Positions 1-8,166 are shown, counted from the first letter of the stretch. The stretch: 64,000 bases of DNA from an uncultured Eubacteriales bacterium (GCA_934647945.1 CAKUFK010000011.1:30254-94253), one strand, 5' to 3'. Notes: generated from the letters alone by a model not told the origin. Translations and numbers: made by a program.

Positions 1-366
1 CCGACCAAGGGCAGCCGGTATGCGGTGATCAGCACGGCGGGCTATTTCGGCACTATCCTGCTCTTCTCTCTCCCGCTGATCGGTTTGATTTTCTGCATTG
101 TGTTCGCCTGCGGCGGCACCAAAAACCGGAACAGGCGGAACCTGGCAAAGGCGTATCTGATCTTTATGATCATCGCCCTGGTGCTCTCCGTGATCCTCGT
201 GGTGCTGGCACTGGTCATGGGGAACTGGCTGCAGGGGCTGTTCCAGGAGGCATGGAACGATGCCCTCGGAGGGGGGGCGGGAGACACCGGAGGCTATACA
301 GGCAATTGGATGGACCAGCTGCTCCAGGAGGCAGGCGGCGGGATGGCCCAAATCCCTATGCCTTGA
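1..366 (+). CDS. Small membrane protein, 5' end cut by the window edge
   Basis: The frame is open from base 1 and encodes about 121 residues to the stop at 366, so the true N-terminus lies outside the window; the GTG at 25 is probably internal. Two long hydrophobic stretches (about residues 12-36 and 47-70) are separated by a basic loop rich in Arg, Lys and Asn, followed by a Gly-rich, acidic tail. The next gene starts with a zinc ribbon and ends in membrane segments, so this one may be a relative that lost its zinc ribbon to the window boundary; that is inference. I do not recognise a family and assign no function. Confidence 0.6.
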   Translation, partial: PTKGSRYAVISTAGYFGTILLFSLPLIGLIFCIVFACGGTKNRNRRNLAKAYLIFMIIALVLSVILVVLALVMGNWLQGLFQEAWNDALGGGAGDTGGYTGNWMDQLLQEAGGGMAQIPMP

Positions 367-407
367 CCGATACAACGTCCAACAATATTTGAAGGAGGAT
401 TTTCAAC

Positions 408-1016
408 ATGGCTTTTTGTGGCAAATGTGGTACCCAGATCAACGACGGTGTGCGGTTCTGTCCCGGCTGCGGCGCGGCTGCAGAGGTGGCCGCGGCCCCG
501 CAGCCTGTGGCCGCAGGCGCGGTCCAGCAACCGGCGGCCCCTTCCGCTCAGCCCGTCCAGCAGCCGGTTCAGCCGTCCTACCAGCAGCCGGTTCAGCCGA
601 ATGCGTTTCAGAAACTGAACGATACGGCCGACATCACCGGGGAATGCGATCCCCAAGACATCGCGAACAACAAGATAATGGCGGTCCTTTCGTATTTCGG
701 CCCGTTGTTCCTGATCCCGTGGTTTGCGGCCCCCCAATCGAAATTCGCCCGTTTTCACGCCAAGCAGGGGATGCTTCTGTGTATTGTGGCGGTGGCCTAC
801 TCGATTATCAGCGCCATTCTCTGCGCTGTCATCAAGGTGGATTATAAGCTTTGGGGTTACAGCACGGGGGTCAAGGTCACACCCGGATGGCTGTTTACGG
901 TCCTGTGGCTGATCAGCATTCCGATTTGCATCCTCGCCATCATCGGCATTGTCAACGCCGTCCAGGGGAAGGCCAAAGAGCTTCCCATCCTCGGCAAACT
1001 GAAAATCGGCAAATAA
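408..1016 (+). CDS. Zinc-ribbon, DUF4870-like membrane protein
   Basis: A 202-residue protein. Residues 1-22 form a zinc ribbon with two CxxC pairs (CGKC and CPGC). A Pro/Gln/Val-rich linker runs to about residue 65, and the C-terminal half holds about three membrane segments. The segment FHAKQGMLL and the tail ILAIIGIVNAVQGKAKELP closely match the small protein at 6663-6989 (FHTNQGLIL and LAILGIVNAAQG), so the two are paralogues of the DUF4870 type. The start is supported by GGAGG 9 bases upstream. Such proteins are common in Firmicutes and have no established role. A terminator follows at 1047. Confidence 0.8.
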   Translation: MAFCGKCGTQINDGVRFCPGCGAAAEVAAAPQPVAAGAVQQPAAPSAQPVQQPVQPSYQQPVQPNAFQKLNDTADITGECDPQDIANNKIMAVLSYFGPLFLIPWFAAPQSKFARFHAKQGMLLCIVAVAYSIISAILCAVIKVDYKLWGYSTGVKVTPGWLFTVLWLISIPICILAIIGIVNAVQGKAKELPILGKLKIGK

Positions 1017-1046
1017 TCCAGGCGGGATCCGGACAAGAACACAGCC

Positions 1047-1098
1047 GGGCGGGGAGCCTGCGGACATCATCCGTTCGCACCGTCCCCGCCCTCTTTTT
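1047..1098 (+). terminator. Intrinsic terminator after the zinc-ribbon gene
   Basis: GGGCGGGGA pairs with TCCCCGCCC and is followed by a TCTTTTTT run. The run ends only a few bases before the ribosome binding site of the next lipoprotein, so readthrough control of that gene is possible. Confidence 0.7.
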
Positions 1099-1113
1099 TA
1101 GGAGGAAAACGCG

Positions 1114-1839
1114 ATGAAAAAGCTGTTTGCACTTTTACTGGTGCTTATCATGCCGTTGGCCCTTGCCGCCTGCGGCGGAAAAGAGGGCACGGGCTCCGGC
1201 GGCGCCTCCAAATCGGGGGGCAAGACTCCCTCCCCCAAATTCAGTGGCGCCTATCAGTACAATCCGCCCAAGGATACGTACTTTATCAAGTGGCAGGACT
1301 TTGACGCGGCGGGCAAGGAGGATGGCAATGCGGATATCTATGCCCGTATCGGCGGTGGGTGCAGCTATGCCGAAGAAGGTACAAGTGTCTACCACGCCAG
1401 CGACGAGCAGCAGAAATATTACGAACGCGCATGGGAAGGTGAGTACAGCGACTGGATGGTCAGTCCGGGTTACGGCTATGGAGACTGGAAATCTGACCGC
1501 GAGGAATCCGGCGACGATCTCGGCTCCTGCGACGCCTTTGAATATTACTTTATGCGGTATTTCCGGGCCTATGGCTTTGATGAGGATGAAGGCAAGCTGG
1601 CGGAATATTACGTAGGCACTGAAAAGGTTGCAGGCGTAAATTGTTGGGTATTTGATTCCAAGGGCCTCAACGCCATCTACTTAAAATTTTGGGTTGACCC
1701 CTCCAACGGCTGCTGCCTGAAGTATATGGATACGGAAACCGGGGGTTCCGGTGAGTACTCCATGGTGACGGAATACAACCTGAATTACACGGCTTGGACG
1801 GACAATCTGGCCCCGGCCAGCTATGAGGGGATTGAATGA
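1114..1839 (+). CDS. Secreted lipoprotein of unknown function
   Basis: A 241-residue protein with a clear lipoprotein signal: basic MKK start, hydrophobic core and a lipobox LAAC with the lipidated Cys at residue 20. A Gly/Ser-rich tether follows, then an acidic, Tyr-rich domain. The start has AGGAGG 10 bases upstream. It is the first of three consecutive lipoprotein genes (1114, 1850, 2549), which share the same signal layout but little else visible. The ATG of the next gene lies 11 bases after this stop, so these two are probably co-transcribed. I do not recognise the mature domain. It should be anchored on the outer face of the membrane. Confidence 0.8.
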   Translation: MKKLFALLLVLIMPLALAACGGKEGTGSGGASKSGGKTPSPKFSGAYQYNPPKDTYFIKWQDFDAAGKEDGNADIYARIGGGCSYAEEGTSVYHASDEQQKYYERAWEGEYSDWMVSPGYGYGDWKSDREESGDDLGSCDAFEYYFMRYFRAYGFDEDEGKLAEYYVGTEKVAGVNCWVFDSKGLNAIYLKFWVDPSNGCCLKYMDTETGGSGEYSMVTEYNLNYTAWTDNLAPASYEGIE

Positions 1840-1849
1840 GGAGGGCACA

Positions 1850-2398
1850 ATGAAAAAAGTATGGTCGTGTTTACTGGTCCTTACGATGGCCTTTGCGCTT
1901 GCCGCTTGCGGCAAGGACAGTGAAAAAACATCCGGCGGGGATGTTTCCGTAACAAAGGGCGGCAAGGGTGTCGCCATTGAAGATGTTACCGTTGACAACT
2001 GGCAGCAGGTCGTGAAAGACAATTTCGGTCTTACGCTGACCCTTCCCGAGGGGTGGACTGTTACGAAAACCGTTTCATTGGTCGGTGTGCATGTATATTT
2101 TGGCTGTAACGCCGATGAGGCCGAGGTTGTGTCTTTCCTAGAGGGCGTTTTCAGCGAGCTGAAAAGAATCGCTACCGGCGGCATTACCGGCCACTACGAC
2201 GATGCCCCATACAACAGCATTGCGGAAGCCCGTGCCGGAACGTTTCCTGTGGACGCCTTCAACCTGCCGGTGAACGCAGACGGCTCAAAGAAGATACATT
2301 TCAGCTTTGGCAAGGAAACGGCATACGATGCCGAAACGGGGAAGTCTTATATCGAGGCCGTGAGCATCTACTTGTCTCAAAAAGGTGATTGGGGCTAA
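1850..2398 (+). CDS. Secreted lipoprotein of unknown function
   Basis: A 182-residue protein. I chose the ATG at 1850 because GAGGAGGG lies just upstream and it places a perfect lipoprotein signal at the N-terminus (lipobox LAAC, Cys 20); a longer frame from 1823 would bury the signal. After a Ser/Gly/Lys linker comes a domain with alternating hydrophobic stretches. It has the pattern of a small alpha/beta ligand-binding or assembly domain, but I cannot name a family. It is probably translated from the same mRNA as the lipoprotein at 1114. Confidence 0.75.
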   Translation: MKKVWSCLLVLTMAFALAACGKDSEKTSGGDVSVTKGGKGVAIEDVTVDNWQQVVKDNFGLTLTLPEGWTVTKTVSLVGVHVYFGCNADEAEVVSFLEGVFSELKRIATGGITGHYDDAPYNSIAEARAGTFPVDAFNLPVNADGSKKIHFSFGKETAYDAETGKSYIEAVSIYLSQKGDWG

Positions 2399-2430
2399 GC
2401 CGGCCGGCTTCCGCACCGGTACCCACCGAA

Positions 2431-2463
2431 AATCCCGGATGGCCCCCCTCGCCGTCCGGGATT
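2431..2463 (+). terminator. Hairpin between lipoprotein genes
   Basis: AATCCCGGA pairs with TCCGGGATT around a C-rich loop. There is no T run, so this is at best a weak terminator or an mRNA-stabilising stem. Confidence 0.4.
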
Positions 2464-2548
2464 CGGAAGGTGATGATGAGGACATTTCTGACGGAGTGAC
2501 GGTATTCACGGCAATGGAAAATTGGTTCAGTAAGGGAAGGAGAAAGCT

Positions 2549-3226
2549 ATGAAAAAAACAAGGATACTATGGCTCTCGCTTTTGCTTGTGCTCGCCCTTT
2601 CCGCCTGCGGCACCGGAAAGCCTATCGGGGATCTTCTCAAAGGGAATACCGGAGTGTCAGGGCAGCAGGAAACGGAAAATCCCGGCGGGAATGCCGGAGA
2701 GTTTGATTTCGGTGCCATTCTGTCCGGCAACGGCGGTTCGGAGCTGTACAGCGGATATTCGGCGGAGCAAAAGGCCGCGCTGGTCGAGGCGGCCAAGGCC
2801 GATGGCATGGACGTAGAGTTCGGCGCGGACGGTTCCACGACCTTTAAGGATAAGGACGGCAGTGAAGTGGTGCAAAAGGCGGACGGGACCTGGACGGTCA
2901 AGGATCCGGACGGCGGCGAGGGCCAGCTCGGCGGGAGCTGGCCGGATAACGAATTCACCAAGCTGGTCCCCAAACCGGATTTCGCGCTGGGTGCCGCCGC
3001 CGGCGACAGCCAGGAATTTTCGGTCGTATTCATGAACGCCACCATCGAGCAGATGCGAGGGTATACGGATAAGGTCAAGGCTGCCGGCTTCACTGTGGGA
3101 GCCGAGGTGGAGGATCAGGAGCTGATGGGGATGGTCGTCTATACCTATTCCGCTTCCAACGCCGCCGGCTATCAGATCGAGATCTATTCCGCAGCCGGTA
3201 TCAGCGGCCTGACCATCCGCAAATAG
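2549..3226 (+). CDS. Secreted lipoprotein of unknown function
   Basis: A 225-residue protein with a lipoprotein signal (lipobox LSAC, Cys 20) and AAGGAG 10 bases before the ATG. Residues 20-60 are a Gly/Asn-rich tether. The middle is acidic, and the C-terminal 90 residues contain a compact alternating pattern (an FMNATIEQM helix, then a VYTYSAS strand and a YQIEIYSAAG strand) typical of small alpha/beta lipoprotein domains in Clostridia. It is the last of three lipoproteins in a row and is followed by a strong terminator. Function unknown; envelope location is secure. Confidence 0.78.
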   Translation: MKKTRILWLSLLLVLALSACGTGKPIGDLLKGNTGVSGQQETENPGGNAGEFDFGAILSGNGGSELYSGYSAEQKAALVEAAKADGMDVEFGADGSTTFKDKDGSEVVQKADGTWTVKDPDGGEGQLGGSWPDNEFTKLVPKPDFALGAAAGDSQEFSVVFMNATIEQMRGYTDKVKAAGFTVGAEVEDQELMGMVVYTYSASNAAGYQIEIYSAAGISGLTIRK

Positions 3227-3330
3227 GAGCCTTGAAGCGGTATGTGATGCCGTAGAGGCCATTCCGGCGGACTGTATGTTTTGCCGGTGCGTTGCCTCGT
3301 CCCGACCGCTGACCGCGTCCCTAAACGCCG

Positions 3331-3364
3331 AACCCCCGGCCGCAAAAGCGGCCGGGGGTTTTCG
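3331..3364 (+). terminator. Intrinsic terminator closing the lipoprotein group
   Basis: A perfect 12-bp stem (AACCCCCGGCCG with its complement, loop CAAAAG) ends in TTTT. It separates the plus-strand lipoproteins from the convergent ABC exporter. Confidence 0.85.
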
Positions 3365-3402
3365 GATAGGCAAGAACGGCGCGGCGGGACCGGTGGGGGG
3401 AT

Positions 3403-4917
3403 TTACTTGATATCCCGGCGGCAGAAGCTGTCCCGGGCGATCCACAGGAAACAGACGGTGTAAATGAGCAGGATGACGACGGAGAAGCCGAGGGTCATGG
3501 TGCCGTCGACGGTGCTGCTCAGGCCCCCTGTCAGACTCATTCCCCCCATTGACGAAGGGAAGTAGGCGCTGAGACTGGTGTTGGAGAAGAGAAGAAACTT
3601 GAGCCCTGGGATGGTGAAGCCGGCCATAGCGCCGACCAGGGCCACAATGGAGAGGACCATTTCGCTGCCGAACATCAGCAGGATCGAGACCGCGATGGCG
3701 ACGGCGCTCTTCCGGGTGACGGCTGAAAGCATCAGCGCCAACGAAGCGTAGGCGATCACCGGCAGGAGGAAGAGGAGATATTTGAGCAGGATGAACAGGA
3801 GATAGGGGATGCGCACGACGGTGCCGAACAACGGCGTCACCTGCATGGCGGCGAGATCGGAGAAGCCGGTGAACAGGCCGCTGACGAAGAAGGACATCAC
3901 AAACATCGCGCCGGAGGTGATGAGGATGACCTCGAGGAGCAGAAGGGCCTTGGACCAGAAGATCTTGGACCGGCGGTGGGGGGTGATAAGCAGCAGCTTG
4001 ACCGTACCGGTCCCGAATTCCGTCGCCAGTATGCCGCCGGCGATCACCATGAGCAGCAGGGAGACCAGCTCCAGGCTGCTGGTGGAGACATCCATCATCG
4101 CCGGGAAAGAAGTGCTGTCGACAGGAGGCGTGTCTGTTGACAGGCGCTTGAGCGCCACCTCGATATTCGATTCGAGCTCACGCCGCTGGGTTTTGGTCAG
4201 CGGGGTGTTGTTCTCGCTTTCCCCCCGTACGAGGGAGAGCTTGCTGGTTTGGATAAGCTGTAGCTGCTCGCTTTTCCAAGCACCGGCATCGGTCTGATCC
4301 TGGCCGTAATACCCCATGGTGGTGGAGACGGGCTGTATCCCCATTTCCAGGTACATATCGAGGATTTCAATCTGGACCTCCACCTCTTCGGGGGACTGAT
4401 TCCCCAGTTCGTCGGGGGTGAGGGCGGCAAGCTCGTCCTTACGGGATTGGATGTAGGCCCGCCAGTCGTTGTCCGCCAGCAGGGCGTCGATTTCCGCCAT
4501 CTTGGCCCGGGCGTCGGCAACCGACAGCTCCAGCTCGGCCCGTTCCTCCTCCGCCAGGAGCGGGTTTTTGAGCTGTTCGAGCGCCTCCAGCTCCACGCGC
4601 TTGTACTGATCCCAGTAGGAGGACACGAGATCGGTCCGCCAGTCGGAGGGCGGGATGTCGTTATCCAGCAGATATTTGAATTTCTGTGCCTCCGCATACG
4701 ACATGGGGTCGCTGTCCGCATTGCGCTGGGCATAGGTGTAGTTCCACTCGTAGTTTTCACGCCAGGTGGTGCCGCCCCCACTGGACATAAGCACGTTGGA
4801 CAGCTTGACAATGCCGAGGGTGAAGAGCATTAACGCCACGATGACGCCCATCAGGATCCAGGTGGACACTTTTTTATACAGCTTGGTCCGTTCGTTTTGC
4901 AGCAGCTTATTCAACAA
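3403..4917 (-). CDS. ABC-2 type exporter permease with a large extracytoplasmic loop
   Basis: About 504 residues. One membrane segment at residues 17-38 is followed by a roughly 230-residue hydrophilic, coiled-coil-like acidic region, then five or six membrane segments from about residue 275. This is the ABC-2/NatB-like layout of Gram-positive drug or peptide exporters. The start is a TTG at 4917 (or 4914) just after GGGGGAGGG. It overlaps the end of the ATPase gene, which implies translational coupling; the upstream in-frame ATG at 4983 would lie inside the ATPase. It pairs with the ATPase at 4907. The transported substrate is unknown. Confidence 0.85.
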   Translation of the reverse strand: MLNKLLQNERTKLYKKVSTWILMGVIVALMLFTLGIVKLSNVLMSSGGGTTWRENYEWNYTYAQRNADSDPMSYAEAQKFKYLLDNDIPPSDWRTDLVSSYWDQYKRVELEALEQLKNPLLAEEERAELELSVADARAKMAEIDALLADNDWRAYIQSRKDELAALTPDELGNQSPEEVEVQIEILDMYLEMGIQPVSTTMGYYGQDQTDAGAWKSEQLQLIQTSKLSLVRGESENNTPLTKTQRRELESNIEVALKRLSTDTPPVDSTSFPAMMDVSTSSLELVSLLLMVIAGGILATEFGTGTVKLLLITPHRRSKIFWSKALLLLEVILITSGAMFVMSFFVSGLFTGFSDLAAMQVTPLFGTVVRIPYLLFILLKYLLFLLPVIAYASLALMLSAVTRKSAVAIAVSILLMFGSEMVLSIVALVGAMAGFTIPGLKFLLFSNTSLSAYFPSSMGGMSLTGGLSSTVDGTMTLGFSVVILLIYTVCFLWIARDSFCRRDIK

Positions 4918-5827
4918 CGTTCCCTCCCCCTGTGATCGACATGAAGATCTGCTCGAGGGAGTTGCCCTGAGCGGCCAGGCCATAGATGGTGATGCCGTTT
5001 TCCATGAAGCGGCAGTTGACGTTCCCGACCTCTTCTTCCGCGATGTGCAGGTCGATGAAATCGGGCCCGACGCCGACCAGGCGGTCGGAGAGGTGCTGCT
5101 GGGCCAGGCGGACGGCGTCCTCCATGGGCCGCAGGGAGTAGCGGTAGATGTTGCCGGTATTCAGGCGGGAGAGCTCTTCGATCGTGCCCACCCGGAGCAG
5201 CTCGCCGTTGTTGATGATGCCGACGGTGTCGCACATGAGCTGCATTTCCTGGAGGATGTGGCTGGAAACCATCACCGACAGCCCCCGCTGATGGGCCAGA
5301 TGCCGCAGCAGGTCCCGGAATTCTTTGATACCAGCCGGATCGAGGCCGTTGGTCGGCTCATCCAGAATCATGATTTTCGGATTGTGGAGCAGGGCCTGTG
5401 CGACGCCCAGCCGCTGTTTCATGCCCAGGGAATAGCTTTTGAACTTTTCCTTGATCCGCATCTGCATCCCAACGAGGGTCACGACCTCGTCGATGCGGCG
5501 CGGATCGGCGCCGCAGGCGCGGGCCTGGATCATCAGGTTGTCGTAACCGGACAGGTAGCCGTACATATCCGGGTTTTCCACGATGCCGCTGATTCCCGAC
5601 ATGGCGGCCTCGAAATCGTTTTCGATATCGTGCCCGTTGACCAGGATGGTGCCGCTGTCCGCGGCGAGCAGACCGAGCACCATTTTGATGGTGGTGGTTT
5701 TGCCTGCACCGTTCGGGCCGAGGAAACCGAATATTTCTCCTTCCCCGACCGCGAAGCTGACGTTTTTCACGACGGGGCGGTGCCCAAAGGATTTGCAGAC
5801 GTTTTCCAGACGGAGTACCTCGCTCAT
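4907..5827 (-). CDS. ABC transporter ATP-binding protein
   Basis: A 306-residue ABC ATPase of the CcmA/NatA-like export class. Visible motifs are Walker A GPNGAGKTTT (about residue 37), signature YSLGMKQRLG, Walker B IMILDEPTNGLDP and the switch-region SSHILQEM. A C-terminal domain of about 80 residues follows, as in DrrA-type exporters. Its ATG overlaps the stop of the upstream gene by four bases (ATGA), and its own stop overlaps the permease start, so 6435-3403 is one tightly coupled operon. It powers the adjacent ABC-2 permease. Confidence 0.95.
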   Translation of the reverse strand: MSEVLRLENVCKSFGHRPVVKNVSFAVGEGEIFGFLGPNGAGKTTTIKMVLGLLAADSGTILVNGHDIENDFEAAMSGISGIVENPDMYGYLSGYDNLMIQARACGADPRRIDEVVTLVGMQMRIKEKFKSYSLGMKQRLGVAQALLHNPKIMILDEPTNGLDPAGIKEFRDLLRHLAHQRGLSVMVSSHILQEMQLMCDTVGIINNGELLRVGTIEELSRLNTGNIYRYSLRPMEDAVRLAQQHLSDRLVGVGPDFIDLHIAEEEVGNVNCRFMENGITIYGLAAQGNSLEQIFMSITGGGNVVE

Positions 5828-6435
5828 GCCGTCGCCTCCTCTATGCTTTTATAAGAATCGCGGTAGAGGCTGCTCACACGGTAGAGCTTCCATTCCCCAT
5901 CGGATTTCTGAAAAATCAGGGTCATGTCGACGGTCTGCTGGCCGTCCTCCACCTTGACCAGTCCTTCGGTCCGATAGTTGGTAAAATCGCCGCTGACCCG
6001 ATAGGTGTATTCCATGGAAAGGCTGGCGGTATCCTCGTTGATCAGGCAGCGGACCACCCGGGCCTTCTCGAGTTCCTGGGAGTGGATCAGGAAGTCGCCG
6101 TACGCGATGGAGCCGACCTCGCCCATGACCAGGCTGACCGCCGGCTTCAGATAGCCGGAATCCTGGACGAACAGGGGGGCGAGCTCCGCCTCGATTTCCG
6201 CCTGCTTGGCCGACAGGGCTGCTTTGTCGCGGTCGAGCCGCGCGGCGTCCTCCTGCGTCATGGTGGCGAGGCCCTCGAAGGTCTGCCGGACGGTGTCGGC
6301 GGCCTTTTTCAGTTCATTCCTTTGAGGAATGAGCATGAGTTGGGTGGCAATTACATACAACACGACGGCGCCCAACAGCACCATGGACACGATAAATCCA
6401 CGGTTTACCCGCTTTTTGGGTTTCATTTCGCTCAT
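5824..6435 (-). CDS. Membrane-anchored accessory protein of the ABC exporter operon
   Basis: A 203-residue protein with a basic N-terminus, a single membrane segment (about residues 14-36), a short coiled coil (about 38-85) and a C-terminal domain with alternating strands ending in DGEWKLYRVSS, reminiscent of NTF2-like or DUF4878-type extracytoplasmic domains. It is first in the three-gene exporter operon and overlaps the ATPase gene by four bases. I infer an extracytoplasmic partner or sensor for the exporter; the family is not certain. Confidence 0.75.
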   Translation of the reverse strand: MSEMKPKKRVNRGFIVSMVLLGAVVLYVIATQLMLIPQRNELKKAADTVRQTFEGLATMTQEDAARLDRDKAALSAKQAEIEAELAPLFVQDSGYLKPAVSLVMGEVGSIAYGDFLIHSQELEKARVVRCLINEDTASLSMEYTYRVSGDFTNYRTEGLVKVEDGQQTVDMTLIFQKSDGEWKLYRVSSLYRDSYKSIEEATA

Positions 6436-6466
6436 CGGTTCATCTCCTCTTCTCTGTCAAATGGGG

Positions 6467-6509
6467 CCGCCGGCCGTGCGGCCGGCGGGTTCAAACCACG
6501 CTCATTATA
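6467..6509 (-). promoter_or_regulatory. Leader hairpin and -10 element of the ABC exporter operon
   Basis: On the minus strand a TATAAT (6504-6509) precedes a perfect 9-bp GC stem (6467-6488, loop GTGC) and then the first gene at 6435. The -35 region is poor, so the promoter call is tentative. Confidence 0.35.
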
Positions 6510-6598
6510 GCACGCGTTTTTGCAAATAAAACCGGATTCGGGCTTTTTTCCGCCATCCTTCATAAAAACTTAATACTTCCCGAAAAGTCCTGTCCCCC

Positions 6599-6627
6599 TT
6601 GAAAAGGAGGCTAAAATTTGCTAGACT
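6599..6627 (+). promoter_or_regulatory. Sigma-A type promoter for the small membrane protein
   Basis: TTGAAA, 17-base spacer, TAGACT, 35 bases upstream of the ATG at 6663. Confidence 0.6.
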
Positions 6628-6662
6628 AAAAAACAGAAATTATAAGAAAGCGGGTTTTAGGC

Positions 6663-6989
6663 ATGGCACAGAACAATTCCACGGCCAAGGTCATCTCCAT
6701 CCTGGACTACATAGGGATCCTCTGGATCTTGGGCCTGTTCATCGAAAAGGACGACCCGGACGTCAAATTCCACACCAATCAGGGGCTCATCCTCTTCCTG
6801 CTGGAGGTCGTGACGGGCGTGTTTTCGGTCCTGTCGGTCATCCCCATTCTCGGAATCGTGTTCACCCTCGCCGGTGGGCTTCTGGGCATCGTCTGCCTGG
6901 TGCTGGCCATCCTCGGGATTGTCAACGCCGCCCAGGGGCTGCAGAAGCCCCTGCCGGTCATCGGTACCCTGTTCAGCTTTATCAAATAA
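6663..6989 (+). CDS. DUF4870-like small membrane protein
   Basis: A 108-residue protein with a short polar N-terminus and two or three hydrophobic segments. The segment FHTNQGLILFLLEVV and the ending LAILGIVNAAQG match the C-terminal half of the zinc-ribbon protein at 408-1016, so the two are paralogues with and without the zinc ribbon. It is a single-gene unit with its own promoter and a very strong terminator. Role unknown. Confidence 0.82.
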   Translation: MAQNNSTAKVISILDYIGILWILGLFIEKDDPDVKFHTNQGLILFLLEVVTGVFSVLSVIPILGIVFTLAGGLLGIVCLVLAILGIVNAAQGLQKPLPVIGTLFSFIK

Positions 6990-7006
6990 GGCGGGCGGAT
7001 AACCAA

Positions 7007-7046
7007 AAACACAGCCGGCGCAGCAACTGCTGCGCCGGCTGTGTTT
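7007..7046 (+). terminator. Strong intrinsic terminator
   Basis: A perfect 18-bp stem (7007-7024 with 7029-7046, loop AACT) that ends in GTTT and begins with AAAC. It can act in both directions. Confidence 0.85.
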
Positions 7047-7184
7047 CTATGGGGAAATAGAAAGGGGGAAACAGAAAATCGATACCCGGGCAGGCCGGAA
7101 ACGGAGAGGAAAGCCGACGCCCGGTGGAAGCATTTGTAGGATACATTCTTATCATATCATATACGGAGAAAAATTGCAATACAT

Positions 7185-7203
7185 ATGTGACACATATTCA
7201 CAT
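7185..7203. promoter_or_regulatory. Operator-like inverted repeat upstream of the RHH gene
   Basis: ATGTGA, 7 bases, TCACAT, lying in an AT-rich stretch 58 bases before the RHH start. The arms are perfect. RHH proteins often repress their own promoters, so autoregulation is a reasonable guess. Confidence 0.35.
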
Positions 7204-7260
7204 GCAAAATCAATGCATAATAAAGGCAGACATATATTATGCAGCGACGGGGGAGATATG

Positions 7261-7452
7261 ATGAGAAAATTCAAGATCCCATCCATTCCACCGACCACGA
7301 ATAAATGCATTCGGATCCCGAACGATGTCATCGCCGGGGTGGAGAAGGCGATCCGGGGCCGAGACTGCACGTTTTCGGCGTTCGTCATCGAGGCGCTCCG
7401 AGTGGCATTGGAGAACCTTGAGGAGGAAAACGGCGAGCATCCCGATCCGTGA
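7261..7452 (+). CDS. Ribbon-helix-helix (Arc/CopG-like) small protein
   Basis: A 63-residue protein. A beta strand with alternating residues (KCIRIPNDVIAGVEKAI) is followed by two helices (CTFSAFVIEALRVALENL), the ribbon-helix-helix pattern of Arc/CopG-type DNA-binding proteins. I chose the second of two adjacent ATGs (7258, 7261) because GGGGAG then lies five bases away; the longer frame from 7174 has no ribosome binding site. There is no partner toxin gene next to it. Function inferred as a DNA-binding regulator. Confidence 0.65.
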   Translation: MRKFKIPSIPPTTNKCIRIPNDVIAGVEKAIRGRDCTFSAFVIEALRVALENLEEENGEHPDP

Positions 7453-7464
7453 AACGACAGAAAA

Positions 7465-7495
7465 GAGAGGCCGCCGGAATCGCCGGCGGCCTCTC
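7465..7495 (-). terminator. Intrinsic terminator for the minus-strand Cys-rich gene
   Basis: A 13-bp perfect stem (GAGAGGCCGCCGG, loop of five). On the minus strand it is followed by TTTT, so it serves the gene at 7539-7722; the plus-strand RHH gene also ends here. Confidence 0.7.
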
Positions 7496-7538
7496 GACAT
7501 GTATGACCCGTATTTGCCTGTCCCGTGGGGATTCCCGC

Positions 7539-7722
7539 TTACCACAGGCTCTCTCCCTTTTCGACCGCCCTTCTGGAGGCGGAACGGACCGCTTTCAGGA
7601 TGGCATTCGGGCAGGGTGATTTCGACGCAGTCCCGGCAGGCCCCCTGGGCATCCAGGGAAATGGCCGTTAACAGGCAGAGGCCGCTGTCCCAATAGATAC
7701 AGAACTGGTTGTCGCACCGCAT
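7539..7722 (-). pseudogene. Cys-rich small protein, reading frame broken by a frameshift
   Basis: GAGGAGGG seven bases before the ATG at 7722 fixes the start. The first 38 residues (MRCDNQFCIYWDSGLCLL, then CRDCVEITLP) match the small clostridial proteins with paired Cys and a C-terminal helix. In the annotated frame the protein then loses this character and runs antisense through the terminator and the whole RHH gene to 7237. In another frame, from about 7607, the expected tail appears (AILKAVRSASRRAVEKGESL) and stops at 7541-7539, just before the terminator. A one-base indel near 7605-7612, real or a sequencing error, best explains this. Confidence 0.55.
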
Positions 7723-7858
7723 ACCACAGCCCTCCTCAATATACACGACATATGCCATATGATAATTATATATTATAAGTTATTAGACACCAAGAGCTGG
7801 TTATAGACTTATGTTTATTTTCTGAAATTCGCCATACACTTTTTATGAGGTGACGCGG

Positions 7859-8110
7859 ATGTCCAGAAGCACGAAAATCGCTTTTCACAACCGGGACAAA
7901 TACATCGCGCTGGGCCTGAACATCGCCTATTACCGGAAACGGCAGGGGATGACGCAGGAACAGCTCGCGGAAAAAGCCGGAATCAGCCGTTCCTATCTGG
8001 GAGAGATCGAGGCACCTAACATGGTGTCCACCCTGTCGCTGGAGGTGCTGTTCAACATCGCCGCCGCGCTGCAGGTCCCGGAATACCAGCTGCTGGAGTT
8101 CCGGGACTGA
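7859..8110 (+). CDS. XRE-family transcriptional regulator
   Basis: An 83-residue single-domain Cro/CI-type helix-turn-helix protein. Helix 2 and the recognition helix are visible in MTQEQLAEKAGISRSYLGEIE, split as MTQEQLAEKAG and ISRSYLGEIE. I chose the ATG at 7859 because GAGGTG lies six bases upstream; a GTG at 7850 sits inside that site. It probably binds DNA as a dimer. It is a single-gene unit ended by a strong hairpin, and its targets are unknown. Confidence 0.88.
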   Translation: MSRSTKIAFHNRDKYIALGLNIAYYRKRQGMTQEQLAEKAGISRSYLGEIEAPNMVSTLSLEVLFNIAAALQVPEYQLLEFRD

Positions 8111-8138
8111 CAGCCGGACAAACGAATAGGCAAAAGCG

Positions 8139-8166
8139 TCGCCCCCGGAGATTTCTCCGGGGGCGA
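8139..8166. terminator. Bidirectional terminator between the XRE gene and the surface-protein operon
   Basis: A 12-bp perfect stem (CGCCCCCGGAGA, loop TT) with one more flanking pair. On the minus strand it is followed by GCTTTTG, so it also ends the ten-gene operon. Confidence 0.75.
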
